This document shows, in pieces, positions 34,725 to 42,913 of a stretch of DNA of 64,000 bases. Each line of letters opens with the position of its first letter. Position 1 is the stretch's first letter. Below the pieces are notes generated by a model. That model had not been told where the DNA came from. It saw nothing but the letters and a program-made list of their open reading frames with translations, and did no database searches. This DNA is from Rhizobium sp. BK196 (lineage in GTDB: Bacteria > Pseudomonadota > Alphaproteobacteria > Rhizobiales > Rhizobiaceae), in the NCBI RefSeq assembly GCF_014193255.1, contig NZ_JACHZB010000006.1, positions 62,001-126,000 on the forward strand, given 5' to 3'. The translations under genes were made by a program, and so were the position numbers.

Positions 34725-37441
34725 GCGAACCGGCTGTCCGCTTCGCGGCCGTGACGCATCGTTACGGCCGGATTGCTGCGCTCGATGGTGTCGAGCTCGC
34801 TGTTCCCGCCGGCTGCATGGCCGGACTGATCGGCCCTGACGGCGTCGGTAAATCGACGTTGCTTGCCCTTGCGGCGGGTATCACTCGCATCCAGCAGGGG
34901 CATATCGAAGTGCTTGGCGGCGACATGGCCGATTGGCGCAATCGCCGTGCCGCCCGTGCCCGCCTTGCCTTCATGCCGCAGGGCCTCGGACGCAATCTCT
35001 ACCCGACGCTGAGTGTCGCGGAGAACCTCGATTTCTTCGGCCGCCTTTTCGGTCAGGACGGTCTGCAGCGGCGTGAACGCATGGACGCACTATTGCGAAT
35101 GACGGGCTTGCTGCCCTTTCGCGATCGGCCGGCTGGCAAACTTTCGGGTGGCATGAGGCAGAAGCTCGGCATCTGTGCCTCGCTCCTCCATGATCCCGAT
35201 CTGCTGATCCTCGACGAGCCGACGACCGGCATCGATCCGCTCTCGCGGCGACAGTTCTGGGAGCTCGTCGATCACATTCGCGAGCGGCGGCCGCAGATGA
35301 GCGTGATCGTCGCCACCGCCTATATGGAGGAGGCCGAACGCTTCGACTGGCTTGCCGCATTGCACGCCGGCAAGCTGATCGCCACCGGCAGCCCCGGCGA
35401 TATCATGCAACAGGCTCGCCAACAGACCCTGGAGGCGGCCTTCACGGCACTGATGCCGAATACCGGCAAGCTGAATGACAGCCCGCTGAGCGTCACGCCG
35501 CGTGTGATCGTCGATGAAGCGCCGGCAATCGAGGCGGAAGGTCTGACGTGCCGCTTCGGCGATTTCGTCGCAGTCGATCATGTCAGCTTCCGTATTGCGA
35601 AGGGCGAGATTTTCGGCTTCCTCGGCTCCAACGGCAGCGGCAAGAGCACGACGATGAAGATGCTGACGGGGCTGTTGCCGGCGAGCGAGGGCGTTGCGAA
35701 GCTCTTCGGCCAGCCGCTGAAGGCCGGCGACATCGAGACCCGCAAGCGCGTCGGCTACATGTCGCAGGCATTCTCCCTCTACGGCGAGTTGACCGTTCGC
35801 CAGAACCTCAGGCTGCATGCGCGTCTGTTCGGTTTGGCGGCTGCAGATATTGACCGGCGCGTCGGCGAGATGCTGGCCGAATATGATCTCGGACAATTCG
35901 CCGACCAGCGGCCGGAAGACCTGCCGCTCGGCATTCGCCAGCGTCTCCAGCTTGCGGCCGCCGTCATCCACAAGCCCGAAATGCTGATCCTCGACGAGCC
36001 TACGTCCGGCGTCGATCCGGTGGCTCGCGACGCCTTCTGGCGATCGCTGATAACGCTGTCGCGCCGCGACGGCGTTACCATTTTCCTGTCGACGCACTTC
36101 ATGAACGAGGCAGAGCGCTGTGACCGCATCTCGCTGATGCATGCCGGCAAGGTGCTGGCGATCGGCAGCCCTGGCGAACTGCGCGCGCAGCGGGGCAAGG
36201 CGACGCTGGAGGAAACTTTCATAGACGTGCTGACGGAGGCGGGTATGGGTGAGGGCGCCGACGCCGATGCCGGAAGCCCTGCGCTCGCCGGCGGGACCGC
36301 GCTGCCCACACGGCTCTTCGATCCCCGCCGGCTCTTTGCCTATGCGCGACGGGAGACGATCGAAATCCTGCGCGACCGGGCGCGGCTCGTGTTCGCTCTG
36401 CTGGGGCCGGTCCTGCTGATGCTCACGTTCGGATACGGCATCTCCTTCGATGTCGAGCATTTGCCTTTCGCCATATACGATCAAGATCAATCTTCAGAAA
36501 GCCGGCAGCTGGTGGAGAGCCTGCAGAGCTCGCGTTATTTCCAGGAGCGGCCGCCGATTGCCTCGGCGGGGGAGCTGCAGCATCGGCTGCAGGATGGCGA
36601 GCTGATGGTGGCCATCGAGATTCCGCCCGATTTCGGCCGCGACCTCATGCGGCAGGAGGCGCCGGAGGTCTCCGCATGGATCGACGGGGCGATGCCGTTC
36701 CGTGCCGAGACCGCGCGCGGCTATCTTTCCGGTCTCGTCTCCTCCTATCTCGCTGATGTCTCGGCGCGGCGGTCAGGACGCTTCGAACAGCCCTATCCCG
36801 TCGATATTGAAAGCCGGTTCCGCTATAATCAGGATTTCAAGAGCGCCAATGCGATCGTGCCGAGCGTGATCATGCTGATGCTCGTATTGATCCCAGCCAT
36901 TATGACCGCGCTCGGTATCGTCAAGGAGAAGGAAACCGGCTCCATTGCCAATTTCCAGGCGACGCCGGTCACGCGAATTGAATTCCTGCTCGGCAAGCAG
37001 CTTCCCTATGTGACGATCGCCTTCGTCAGTTTCCTGATGCTGGTGCTGATGATGCGCCTCGTCTTTGACGTACCGATCAAGGGCTCCATCGGTTTGCTTG
37101 GCGTGAGTTCGATCCTCTATATTCTCGCGACGACGGCCTTTGGTCTCTTCGTTTCGAGCTTCGTGCGCAGCCAGGTGGCCGCGATCTTCGCGACGGCAAT
37201 TGTTGCGGTCGTCCCGGCCGTAAATTTTTCCGGTCTGCTGGTGCCGGTCTCGTCACTCTCGGGGGGCGCACGGTTCATGGGGCTGCTCTTTCCCTCGGCC
37301 TGGTATCAGCCCGTGAGCGTCGGCGTCATCACAAAAGGTCTCGGCCTTGCCGAACTTTGGCCCAACCTCATCGCCCTTGCCGGTTTTGCTGTCGTGTTCG
37401 TCGGAGCTGCCCTTGTGGCACTGAGAAAGCGGAGCGCCTGA
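34721..37441 (+). CDS. RbbA-like fused ABC protein: two ATPase domains plus ABC-2 permease
   Basis: 906 residues. ATPase one: Walker A GPDGVGKST (38-46), signature LSGGMRQKL, Walker B LLILDEPTTGID. ATPase two, from about residue 270: Walker A GSNGSGKST, Walker B MLILDEPTSGVD, with a changed signature (LPLGIRQRL). From about residue 540 an ABC-2 permease follows with six helices and a large periplasmic loop. This is the RbbA/YhiH architecture, described in E. coli as ribosome-associated ATPase, though the YhiI-RbbA-YhhJ order looks like an exporter. Substrate unknown. Confidence 0.85.
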   Translation: MSEPAVRFAAVTHRYGRIAALDGVELAVPAGCMAGLIGPDGVGKSTLLALAAGITRIQQGHIEVLGGDMADWRNRRAARARLAFMPQGLGRNLYPTLSVAENLDFFGRLFGQDGLQRRERMDALLRMTGLLPFRDRPAGKLSGGMRQKLGICASLLHDPDLLILDEPTTGIDPLSRRQFWELVDHIRERRPQMSVIVATAYMEEAERFDWLAALHAGKLIATGSPGDIMQQARQQTLEAAFTALMPNTGKLNDSPLSVTPRVIVDEAPAIEAEGLTCRFGDFVAVDHVSFRIAKGEIFGFLGSNGSGKSTTMKMLTGLLPASEGVAKLFGQPLKAGDIETRKRVGYMSQAFSLYGELTVRQNLRLHARLFGLAAADIDRRVGEMLAEYDLGQFADQRPEDLPLGIRQRLQLAAAVIHKPEMLILDEPTSGVDPVARDAFWRSLITLSRRDGVTIFLSTHFMNEAERCDRISLMHAGKVLAIGSPGELRAQRGKATLEETFIDVLTEAGMGEGADADAGSPALAGGTALPTRLFDPRRLFAYARRETIEILRDRARLVFALLGPVLLMLTFGYGISFDVEHLPFAIYDQDQSSESRQLVESLQSSRYFQERPPIASAGELQHRLQDGELMVAIEIPPDFGRDLMRQEAPEVSAWIDGAMPFRAETARGYLSGLVSSYLADVSARRSGRFEQPYPVDIESRFRYNQDFKSANAIVPSVIMLMLVLIPAIMTALGIVKEKETGSIANFQATPVTRIEFLLGKQLPYVTIAFVSFLMLVLMMRLVFDVPIKGSIGLLGVSSILYILATTAFGLFVSSFVRSQVAAIFATAIVAVVPAVNFSGLLVPVSSLSGGARFMGLLFPSAWYQPVSVGVITKGLGLAELWPNLIALAGFAVVFVGAALVALRKRSA

Positions 37442-37442
37442 C

Positions 37443-38564
37443 ATGTGGGGCAAGCTCAACCGGATTTTCCGCCTCGGCATCAAGGAGCTCTATAGCCTGA
37501 AGGCCGATCCCGTGATGATGGTCCTCATCGTCTACACCTTCACCATCGCCGTCTATACGGTTTCGACCGGTGCCAAGCTCGAAGTCGCGAACGCCTCGGT
37601 CGCCATTGTCGACGAGGACCGGTCGATGCTCTCGACGCGTTTACGGGATGCGATGCTGCAGCCCTTCTTCAAGGAGCCGGTATTGATCAGCGCTGAAGAG
37701 GTGGATACGGCCATGGATGCCGGTCGATTCGTCTTCGTGCTGGAGATCCCGCCCAAGTTCGAGGAGGGTGCGATTGCCGGTCGCAGGCCAACGCTGCAGC
37801 TCGATATCGACGCGACGGCCATGGCGCAGGCCGGCAACGGAGCCTCTTATGTTCAGAGCATTATCCTGCAGGAGATGGCGACGGCCTTGCCGAACAACGC
37901 CGTTGCGCTGCCAGTCAATCTCGTCGTCAGCGCGCGATTCAATCCCAATCTGCAATCGACCTGGTTCACCGCGGTCATGCAGGTCATTAACAATGTGACG
38001 ATGCTTTCGGTCATTCTGACGGGTGCGGCGCTGGTCCGCGAGCGGGAGCATGGCACGATCGAGCATCTCCTCGTCATGCCGGTCACGCCGGCGGAGATCA
38101 TGATGTCGAAGGTCTGGGCGAATGGGTTTGTGATCGTCGTGGCGGCGGTGTTGTCGCTCGTCGTCGTGGTCGAACGGCTGCTTTCGGTGCCGATTGCCGG
38201 CTCGCTCTGGCTTTTCGTCTTCTGTGCGGTGCTCTATCAGTTCTCCGTCACATCGCTCGGCATCCTGATCGCCACGGTGTCCAGCTCCATGGCGCAATTC
38301 GGGCTGATCTCGATGCCGATCCTGATTGGCATGAACCTGCTTTCCGGCAGTACGACGCCGATGGATAGCATGCCGCTCTGGCTGCAATATGCGATGGTGG
38401 TTTCGCCGGCGCCGCATTTCGTCTCGCTGTCGCAGGCGATCCTCTACCGCGGCGCCGGCTTCGATGCGGTCTGGCAGGAGGTGGCGGCGCTCACGGCAAT
38501 CGGCGTGCTGTTTTTTTGCGGCGCGCTCATCAGGTTCCGGTGGGCGCTGGCGGATGCGCGGTAG
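37443..38564 (+). CDS. ABC-2 type permease, YhhJ-like
   Basis: 373 residues, starting two bases after the RbbA-like stop. An N-terminal helix (VMMVLIVYTFTIAVYTV) is followed by a ~150-residue periplasmic domain, then five helices including the ABC-2 motif region (ALVREREHGTIEHLLVMPVT). It should pair with the permease half of the RbbA-like protein to form the membrane channel. The three genes make a complete exporter apart from an outer-membrane component. Confidence 0.85.
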   Translation: MWGKLNRIFRLGIKELYSLKADPVMMVLIVYTFTIAVYTVSTGAKLEVANASVAIVDEDRSMLSTRLRDAMLQPFFKEPVLISAEEVDTAMDAGRFVFVLEIPPKFEEGAIAGRRPTLQLDIDATAMAQAGNGASYVQSIILQEMATALPNNAVALPVNLVVSARFNPNLQSTWFTAVMQVINNVTMLSVILTGAALVREREHGTIEHLLVMPVTPAEIMMSKVWANGFVIVVAAVLSLVVVVERLLSVPIAGSLWLFVFCAVLYQFSVTSLGILIATVSSSMAQFGLISMPILIGMNLLSGSTTPMDSMPLWLQYAMVVSPAPHFVSLSQAILYRGAGFDAVWQEVAALTAIGVLFFCGALIRFRWALADAR

Positions 38565-38684
38565 AGACGATGGCGATGCCCGTGTGTTGCGCGCAGGCTG
38601 CCCGTTCCCGCCTGTATCTTTGCGTCAGCGACAGGGAGACGGACGACAGAAATGCGATCAGTGCGCCACTTCTCAACCGTGCGG

Positions 38685-39116
38685 TCAGCTTATGTCGTGG
38701 ACTTTCTTGCGATCGACGAGGACCGAGCATTTGGCGTGACGAACCACGCGATCGACCACGGCTCCGAAAATATAGTCGGTAATATCTGCCACATGGGTCG
38801 ACAGGATGATGAGGTCGGCCTCCTTCTCCCGCGCCGCCGCCAAAAGCACCCTGGCCGCGCTACCGGCATGGACCTCGATGAGGGCGGGGATATTCATCTG
38901 CCGGCAGAGCAGGGTTAGCTTCTCCTCCGCATCCTTTATGGCGGCGGTCTCAAAGGCGTCCGGTAGGCTCGTGGTCATGTAGCGTGGCATGGCTTCGACG
39001 GCATGGATGACGAAGATCGAGCCATCCTTGTCGAGGAGGCCGGCTGCCTTGTTCAGAATACGCTCGGCCGTTTCGCGCGGGCCGTTGCCTATTGCGCAGA
39101 CTATCGTTCGGTACAT
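38685..39116 (-). CDS. universal stress protein, single UspA domain
   Basis: 143 residues starting MYRTIVCAIGNGPRETAERI with the Usp alpha/beta fold. The end reads STHVADITDYIFGAVVDRVV, where the usual G-x2-G-x9-G(S/T) ATP site is only partly kept, so nucleotide binding is doubtful. It is divergent from the HHE-like gene at 39300, with a consensus FixK-type box between the two, 65 bases from this start. Confidence 0.8.
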   Translation of the reverse strand: MYRTIVCAIGNGPRETAERILNKAAGLLDKDGSIFVIHAVEAMPRYMTTSLPDAFETAAIKDAEEKLTLLCRQMNIPALIEVHAGSAARVLLAAAREKEADLIILSTHVADITDYIFGAVVDRVVRHAKCSVLVDRKKVHDIS

Positions 39117-39180
39117 ATCGGATCGTTGCCTTTGTCCGCCGGATGGTCAGCCAACTCTAGCCTTCTCCAGGGATCATACA

Positions 39181-39194
39181 TTGACCGATGTCAA
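39181..39194. promoter_or_regulatory. FixK/FNR-type box TTGACCGATGTCAA
   Basis: Both halves match TTGAY-N4-RTCAA. It is placed 65 bases before the stress protein (minus) and 106 bases before the HHE-like protein (plus), so it could serve both. Confidence 0.75.
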
Positions 39195-39299
39195 GAAATG
39201 ATCCTGCATCATATTTGATGCAGGCAAGTTTGATGCAGGACAAGGCGGCTGCGGCAAGCGGGGTCTAATTTTCCAGTCGCCGTTTCCAGGGGAGCCGAT

Positions 39300-39749
39300 A
39301 TGGACATGATCGCGACGCAGCCACCGCTTGCCGAACTCGAAGAGAAATACCGCGAACTGGCATCGTGGTGCGATGTCATGCAAGCCCTTGCGGATTTCCT
39401 GCCCTGCCATATCGATGCGCAGGTATCGGATAACATCCGTGCCAATCTTGTTGCGCTCGTCGATCGTATTCACAGACTGGAAGAGGCGTTTCTGTTTCCG
39501 GCGATTGCTGGCTGTTATGGCTGCGAAACGGCGGCCGAGATCGCCATCGAGCGGCGGCGGAAGGACCGTCAGCATGATCGCGACGCCACACAGAACCTTG
39601 TCAACATCTTTCACGATCTGCAAAGCAACAGTAGCGAGCTGCGCTCCGAAACCATTGCCTATGCGCTGCGCAGCCTGGCGCAGCGAATGCGCCGGCATAT
39701 CGCTGCCGAGAGCGAATTGTTGAACCTCTTGAGGCGGAAAGCAGCCTAA
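39300..39749 (+). CDS. hemerythrin/HHE-like helical protein
   Basis: 149 residues, all-helical. Histidine and glutamate positions that resemble the HHE pattern occur in IHRLEEAFLFPAI, RQHDRDATQNLVNIF and MRRHIAAESELL. Hemerythrin domains bind a di-iron centre and sense or detoxify O2 and NO, which would fit this region. Several expected ligands are not obvious, so metal binding is not certain. It starts 106 bases from the FixK-type box shared with the divergent stress protein. Confidence 0.55.
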   Translation: MDMIATQPPLAELEEKYRELASWCDVMQALADFLPCHIDAQVSDNIRANLVALVDRIHRLEEAFLFPAIAGCYGCETAAEIAIERRRKDRQHDRDATQNLVNIFHDLQSNSSELRSETIAYALRSLAQRMRRHIAAESELLNLLRRKAA

Positions 39750-39912
39750 GACGCGGCCTGGCTTGTTCACGGTTTCCCGGCTGGTCGCGACGGCGAGGCG
39801 CTGGCGGGCAGGCGGCGGCTGCTTTGCCGCTTGGACCGTATCGAGAATGGCCAGCGCGATACATGACTTAGAGGAAGTCGGCCGAACCGCTAGCGCGACC
39901 GCCTCACAGTTC

Positions 39913-40512
39913 TCAGGTCCAAAGAGCGCTGATCGCCAGTGTCACGGAGAATGCGACCAGCACCGCGCAACCGCAATGGCGCGCAAGAGCCGGCACTTGC
40001 GCACGACGTCCAACGAGCAGGCTGCCAAGGCCAAGCCAGATCGCCGACGCCACCGTCACGCAGCAGACGAACGCCACCATCGCTGCGGATATTCCGGCTT
40101 CGACAGCGGGCACCAGCGTGAGGCCGATGATGATGGCTTTCGGATTGAGCAGCGTGGTGATGAAGAGCTGAACGCTGCCGAGCCTGTTCCGGCCACCCGC
40201 AGGCGCAGGAGCCCACAGCTTGATTGCAAGATAAAGAACCCAGATTGCCGAGATCAGCTTGATGATGCTGGCGATGCCAGGATGGTCATTGAGCAGCGGA
40301 GCGGCGATGCTCGACACCGGACCGATAGTTGCGAGATAGGCGAGCACCACCGCGGCGATGAGCGACAGGAACCGCCTGACGGTCAATGCTGTCGACGCCA
40401 TGGCCAGAACGGCATTGGTAGGACCTGGAAGGATCAGCAGCGAGAAGACGGCGATAGCGAATGTCGGCAGGTTCATCAAATTCGGTCCCCGATCGTCTGC
40501 CATCCTTCTCAT
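39913..40512 (-). CDS. LysE/RhtB-family amino-acid exporter
   Basis: 199 residues with six hydrophobic segments and the family start LPGPTNAVLAMASTAL (the PGP motif near residue 29). The LNPKAIII motif occurs in the middle. LysE/RhtB proteins export amino acids or their lactones. A near-consensus FixK-type box lies only 19 bases before the start, probably too close to activate this gene; it more likely serves the divergent 70-aa ORF. Confidence 0.8.
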   Translation of the reverse strand: MRRMADDRGPNLMNLPTFAIAVFSLLILPGPTNAVLAMASTALTVRRFLSLIAAVVLAYLATIGPVSSIAAPLLNDHPGIASIIKLISAIWVLYLAIKLWAPAPAGGRNRLGSVQLFITTLLNPKAIIIGLTLVPAVEAGISAAMVAFVCCVTVASAIWLGLGSLLVGRRAQVPALARHCGCAVLVAFSVTLAISALWT

Positions 40513-40530
40513 GAATCCTGATAGACGGTC

Positions 40531-40544
40531 TTGATCTATATCAG
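40531..40544. promoter_or_regulatory. FixK/FNR-type box TTGATCTATATCAG
   Basis: One base off the palindrome at the outer right position. It lies 102 bases before the 70-aa ORF at 40647. Confidence 0.6.
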
Positions 40545-40566
40545 TTCAAGCATTGCTGCGACCAGA

Positions 40567-40580
40567 TTGAGATTTGTCAA
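40567..40580. promoter_or_regulatory. second FNR-like box TTGAGATTTGTCAA
   Basis: Left half has G for T/C at position five. Found 22 bases after the previous box and 66 bases before the 70-aa ORF. Confidence 0.45.
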
Positions 40581-40646
40581 GGACGAGCGAAGCTCTCGCA
40601 TCACATAGCTATGTGAACTCATCCTCGAAAAGCGGCCCGTGCCAAA

Positions 40647-40859
40647 ATGCTCCTGAGAGATATCGATCCAGCCACCGCCAGGCGCGTCCTGCACATTTAT
40701 GAGGGTATTGCAGAGGCATCGTGGTTCAATCGCAACCGTGCCACCGAATGGGAGCTGCTCAAGCTCGTGCTTCACCATCTCACGCCCCATCAGGACGAGG
40801 AATATGTTCGGAAACTATGCACCCGCGAAGCGTTGGAGCGTTTCTGCCGAAGCGTGTAG
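40647..40859 (+). CDS. 70-aa soluble protein of unknown function
   Basis: ATG 40647 to TAG 40859. The composition is that of a folded helical protein (DIDPATARRVLHIYEGIAEA, then ELLKLVLHHLTPHQDEEYVR) with several histidines and one cysteine (KLCTREAL). Two FNR-like boxes upstream suggest micro-oxic expression. Its last 45 bases overlap the tail of the convergent gene at 40815. No family recognised. Confidence 0.5.
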   Translation: MLLRDIDPATARRVLHIYEGIAEASWFNRNRATEWELLKLVLHHLTPHQDEEYVRKLCTREALERFCRSV

Positions 40860-41279
40860 CTCGCCCGAGGGATCGGTTCGGTTGGGAAAGGGGGCGAAGG
40901 CGCCGCCGATACCTTGCCACGTCCACAGCGGTTCTGACCGTGCATAACCGCGGCGCCAGCAACTTACCTCGGTTGCAGTGACGACAACGGCCTGCGCACG
41001 CCTCGGATCGCATCTGCCATAGGCGAGGGCGATCTCGCAAAAGCTATGCAGAAACTGGAAAAGCCGCGCCTCGTTCGCCCGCGGGGGTGAGGCAACGCTC
41101 AACAGCGATCGCCTGGTGACGATCACGTGCCGGGTTTGGTCAGCGACTTGAAGATCGATGCGGCCGCATTTTTCCGCGTCGTCGAATCGGGCCGAGATGA
41201 TCGAATACGCCACCTTGCGCTCTCCCGGACGTTCAGCGTGACCGAATATGCTTCGATCCGGATCAAGGCCGATCTGCAT
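40815..41279 (-). CDS. uncharacterised protein, paralogue of the protein at 41720
   Basis: 154 residues from ATG 41279, overlapping the tatA end by 17 bases. The core RHVIVTRRSLLSVASPPRAN then FLHSFCEIAL aligns with QRVVIIDRDALLQISNPPRA then VGTICEIAAS of the protein at 41720, including the PPRA(N/D)E and CEIA motifs. This mutual similarity is the best evidence that both are real. Residues after about 125 look less protein-like and overlap the convergent 70-aa gene, so the C-terminus may be altered by a frameshift. Confidence 0.45.
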   Translation of the reverse strand: MQIGLDPDRSIFGHAERPGERKVAYSIISARFDDAEKCGRIDLQVADQTRHVIVTRRSLLSVASPPRANEARLFQFLHSFCEIALAYGRCDPRRAQAVVVTATEVSCWRRGYARSEPLWTWQGIGGAFAPFPNRTDPSGELHASAETLQRFAGA

Positions 41280-41433
41280 CGCCGTTCCCGTCCTTCTCGT
41301 CGTCGATGCCCTTCTTGAAGGCCCGGATCCCATGGGCGACGTCGCCCATCAGTTCGGGGATCTTGCCGCGTCCAAACAGGATAAGGACAATGGCGAGGAC
41401 GATCAGCCAATGCCACGCACTAAAGCTTCCCAT
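41263..41433 (-). CDS. tatA: TatA-family twin-arginine translocase component, very short
   Basis: 56 residues from ATG 41433. The single transmembrane helix (WHWLIVLAIVLILFG), FG hinge and amphipathic helix (KIPELMGDVAHGIRAFKKG) are typical TatA. The acidic tail is only about 15 residues, shorter than housekeeping TatA. No tatB or tatC is nearby, so this would be an accessory TatA working with the chromosomal complex. NirK, encoded 2.5 kb away, carries a twin-arginine signal and is a plausible client. Confidence 0.75.
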   Translation of the reverse strand: MGSFSAWHWLIVLAIVLILFGRGKIPELMGDVAHGIRAFKKGIDDEKDGNGDADRP

Positions 41434-41643
41434 TCCGATGACTCCCTGCAATATGACGAGCTTAGAGTTTTCGGCTCGATCATGATTGATCTGGCGCAAA
41501 CGCAATGATGATTTTGAAATCGGTGATCAATCACGGGCCACGCTGTTGAGAACGCCGACTCGCGGACATAGATACCCCTCATGACCGCCGCGCCTGCGTG
41601 ACCGTTCATTTTCCCCGGTATTCGCGCGGGACATTCTTTCTCT

Positions 41644-41657
41644 TTGATGTCTGTCAA
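41644..41657. promoter_or_regulatory. FixK/FNR-type box TTGATGTCTGTCAA
   Basis: Both halves match TTGAY-N4-RTCAA. It lies 62 bases before the gene at 41720 (plus) and 210 bases before tatA (minus). Confidence 0.7.
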
Positions 41658-41719
41658 AGACGCCGAAACGCTATCCGGTATGCTCTGATCCATCATGGAC
41701 GAAAGAGGAGGGAGCCCGG

Positions 41720-42007
41720 ATGTTGCCGAGGTTCATCACCGCATTCCTGAAATCCTCCGGAGAAACAGGCGTCGTGCTGATGGAGCATGAAGGTGCGCAG
41801 CGCGTTGTCATCATCGATCGCGACGCCTTGCTCCAGATCAGCAATCCACCGCGCGCAGACGAAACCCGGCTGCAGGAGCATGTCGGCACGATATGCGAAA
41901 TCGCCGCATCGAAGATGCTTCTGCAGCCGCAGTCGACATTTTCCCCGATACACGTATCGAAGGACGATATCGCCGCGTGGAAGGAAGCGCATGACACGTT
42001 TCATTAG
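41720..42007 (+). CDS. 95-aa uncharacterised protein, paralogue of the protein at 40815-41279
   Basis: ATG 41720 to TAG 42007. It contains RVVIIDRDALLQISNPPRAD, GTICEIAASKML and a terminal VSKDDIAAWKEA, the same plan as the larger neighbour on the other strand. A consensus FixK-type box lies 62 bases upstream, well placed for activation. I do not recognise the family. The following 210 bases (42008-42217) up to nnrR contain nothing I can support. Confidence 0.6.
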   Translation: MLPRFITAFLKSSGETGVVLMEHEGAQRVVIIDRDALLQISNPPRADETRLQEHVGTICEIAASKMLLQPQSTFSPIHVSKDDIAAWKEAHDTFH

Positions 42008-42217
42008 GACAAAAGCTGAACCGTGACATTGCCGAACTCGGCTTGGAGGTACGTCCAGTCGGGCGCAAGGCTCGACGTTTCCGCTGCGGAAATACCGCCG
42101 GCTGCGGCCATCCCGGGCTTGAAATAGGGGCGACCGCCGGCCTCATGGCCGCATTTAGCACTCCGCAGGCCGGCCGCGACGCGTTATCCTCATATCTCAC
42201 TCTTCAGAATTCGGCCG

Positions 42218-42913
42218 CTAGTCGCTTTTGCCTTCCGCAAGCTTCAAAAGACGCTGTGGATCAGTAACCGTCAGCTTCTGCCTGCCGCCCACGACGATGC
42301 CCTTGCCTTCCCATGCGCTCAGGATTCGCGATACTGTATGCAGTGTCGTCCCCGTCATCTCAGCAATATCCTGTCGAGATATCGGGAAATCGATTTTGAT
42401 AGCGGTTCCCACGGCCTTGCCGGCCTGTTTGGACAGACGCAGCACCGCATGGGCGACCCGCTTTTCCACTTCTTCAGTAGACATTTCGCGTATGCGCGTA
42501 TGCGCTTCCTCGAGCCGCTGGCCGATCGTCTGCATCGCAGTCACGGCCAGGCGAGGATTTTGCTCGACGAACCGCGACCACATGTCGGTCGGCCACGCGA
42601 GGATGAGACTTTCCGCTGCGGCGGTGGCCGTTCCCGGATAGTCCTGCCGGCGCAGCGCCATGGCGAAGCCGAACAGATCGCCTGGATGGACCATTCTGAC
42701 AATGATCTGCTGGCCGTCATGCGTGACCTGCGTGACCTTGAGCCTGCCGTGGAGCAGAAGGAAGAACGATTTCGCAGACGCTCCCTGCTCGAAGACCGCA
42801 TCACCCTGGGCGATGCGGCGCGGTGTGGCATGCTCGAGCATGGCGTCGAGGTCGGCATCCGTCATGCGCTCGAAAAGCGCCAGCGACTTCAAAACTGTAC
42901 GGTCAACCTTCAT
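42218..42913 (-). CDS. nnrR: NnrR, Crp/Fnr-family NO-responsive regulator
   Basis: 231 residues. The cyclic-nucleotide-like sensor domain (ARRIAQGDAVFEQGASAKSF region) is followed by a dimer helix and a Crp-type helix-turn-helix (ISRQDIAEMTGTTLHTVSRI). No FNR-style cysteine cluster is seen, so it does not sense oxygen through Fe-S. Sequence and location after nirV identify NnrR, which activates nirK and nor genes in response to NO. Its start overlaps the nirV stop by 11 bases. Candidate NnrR sites stand before nirK/nnrS, norC and norE. Confidence 0.85.
   Translation of the reverse strand: MKVDRTVLKSLALFERMTDADLDAMLEHATPRRIAQGDAVFEQGASAKSFFLLLHGRLKVTQVTHDGQQIIVRMVHPGDLFGFAMALRRQDYPGTATAAAESLILAWPTDMWSRFVEQNPRLAVTAMQTIGQRLEEAHTRIREMSTEEVEKRVAHAVLRLSKQAGKAVGTAIKIDFPISRQDIAEMTGTTLHTVSRILSAWEGKGIVVGGRQKLTVTDPQRLLKLAEGKSD

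Noticed and set aside
35090..36490. 466-codon open frame on the minus strand
   Set aside because: It is the antisense shadow of the RbbA-like gene, whose ATPase motifs are complete on the plus strand; long antisense frames are usual in GC-rich DNA.
41510..41570. GTGATCAATCAC palindrome upstream of tatA, considered as regulator site
   Set aside because: The spacing between TTGAT-type halves does not match FNR/FixK, and no regulator family is suggested.
42043..42267. 74-codon plus-strand frame between the 95-aa gene and nnrR
   Set aside because: Overlaps the nnrR end, has no ribosome site and has a low-complexity, Arg/Cys-containing translation.
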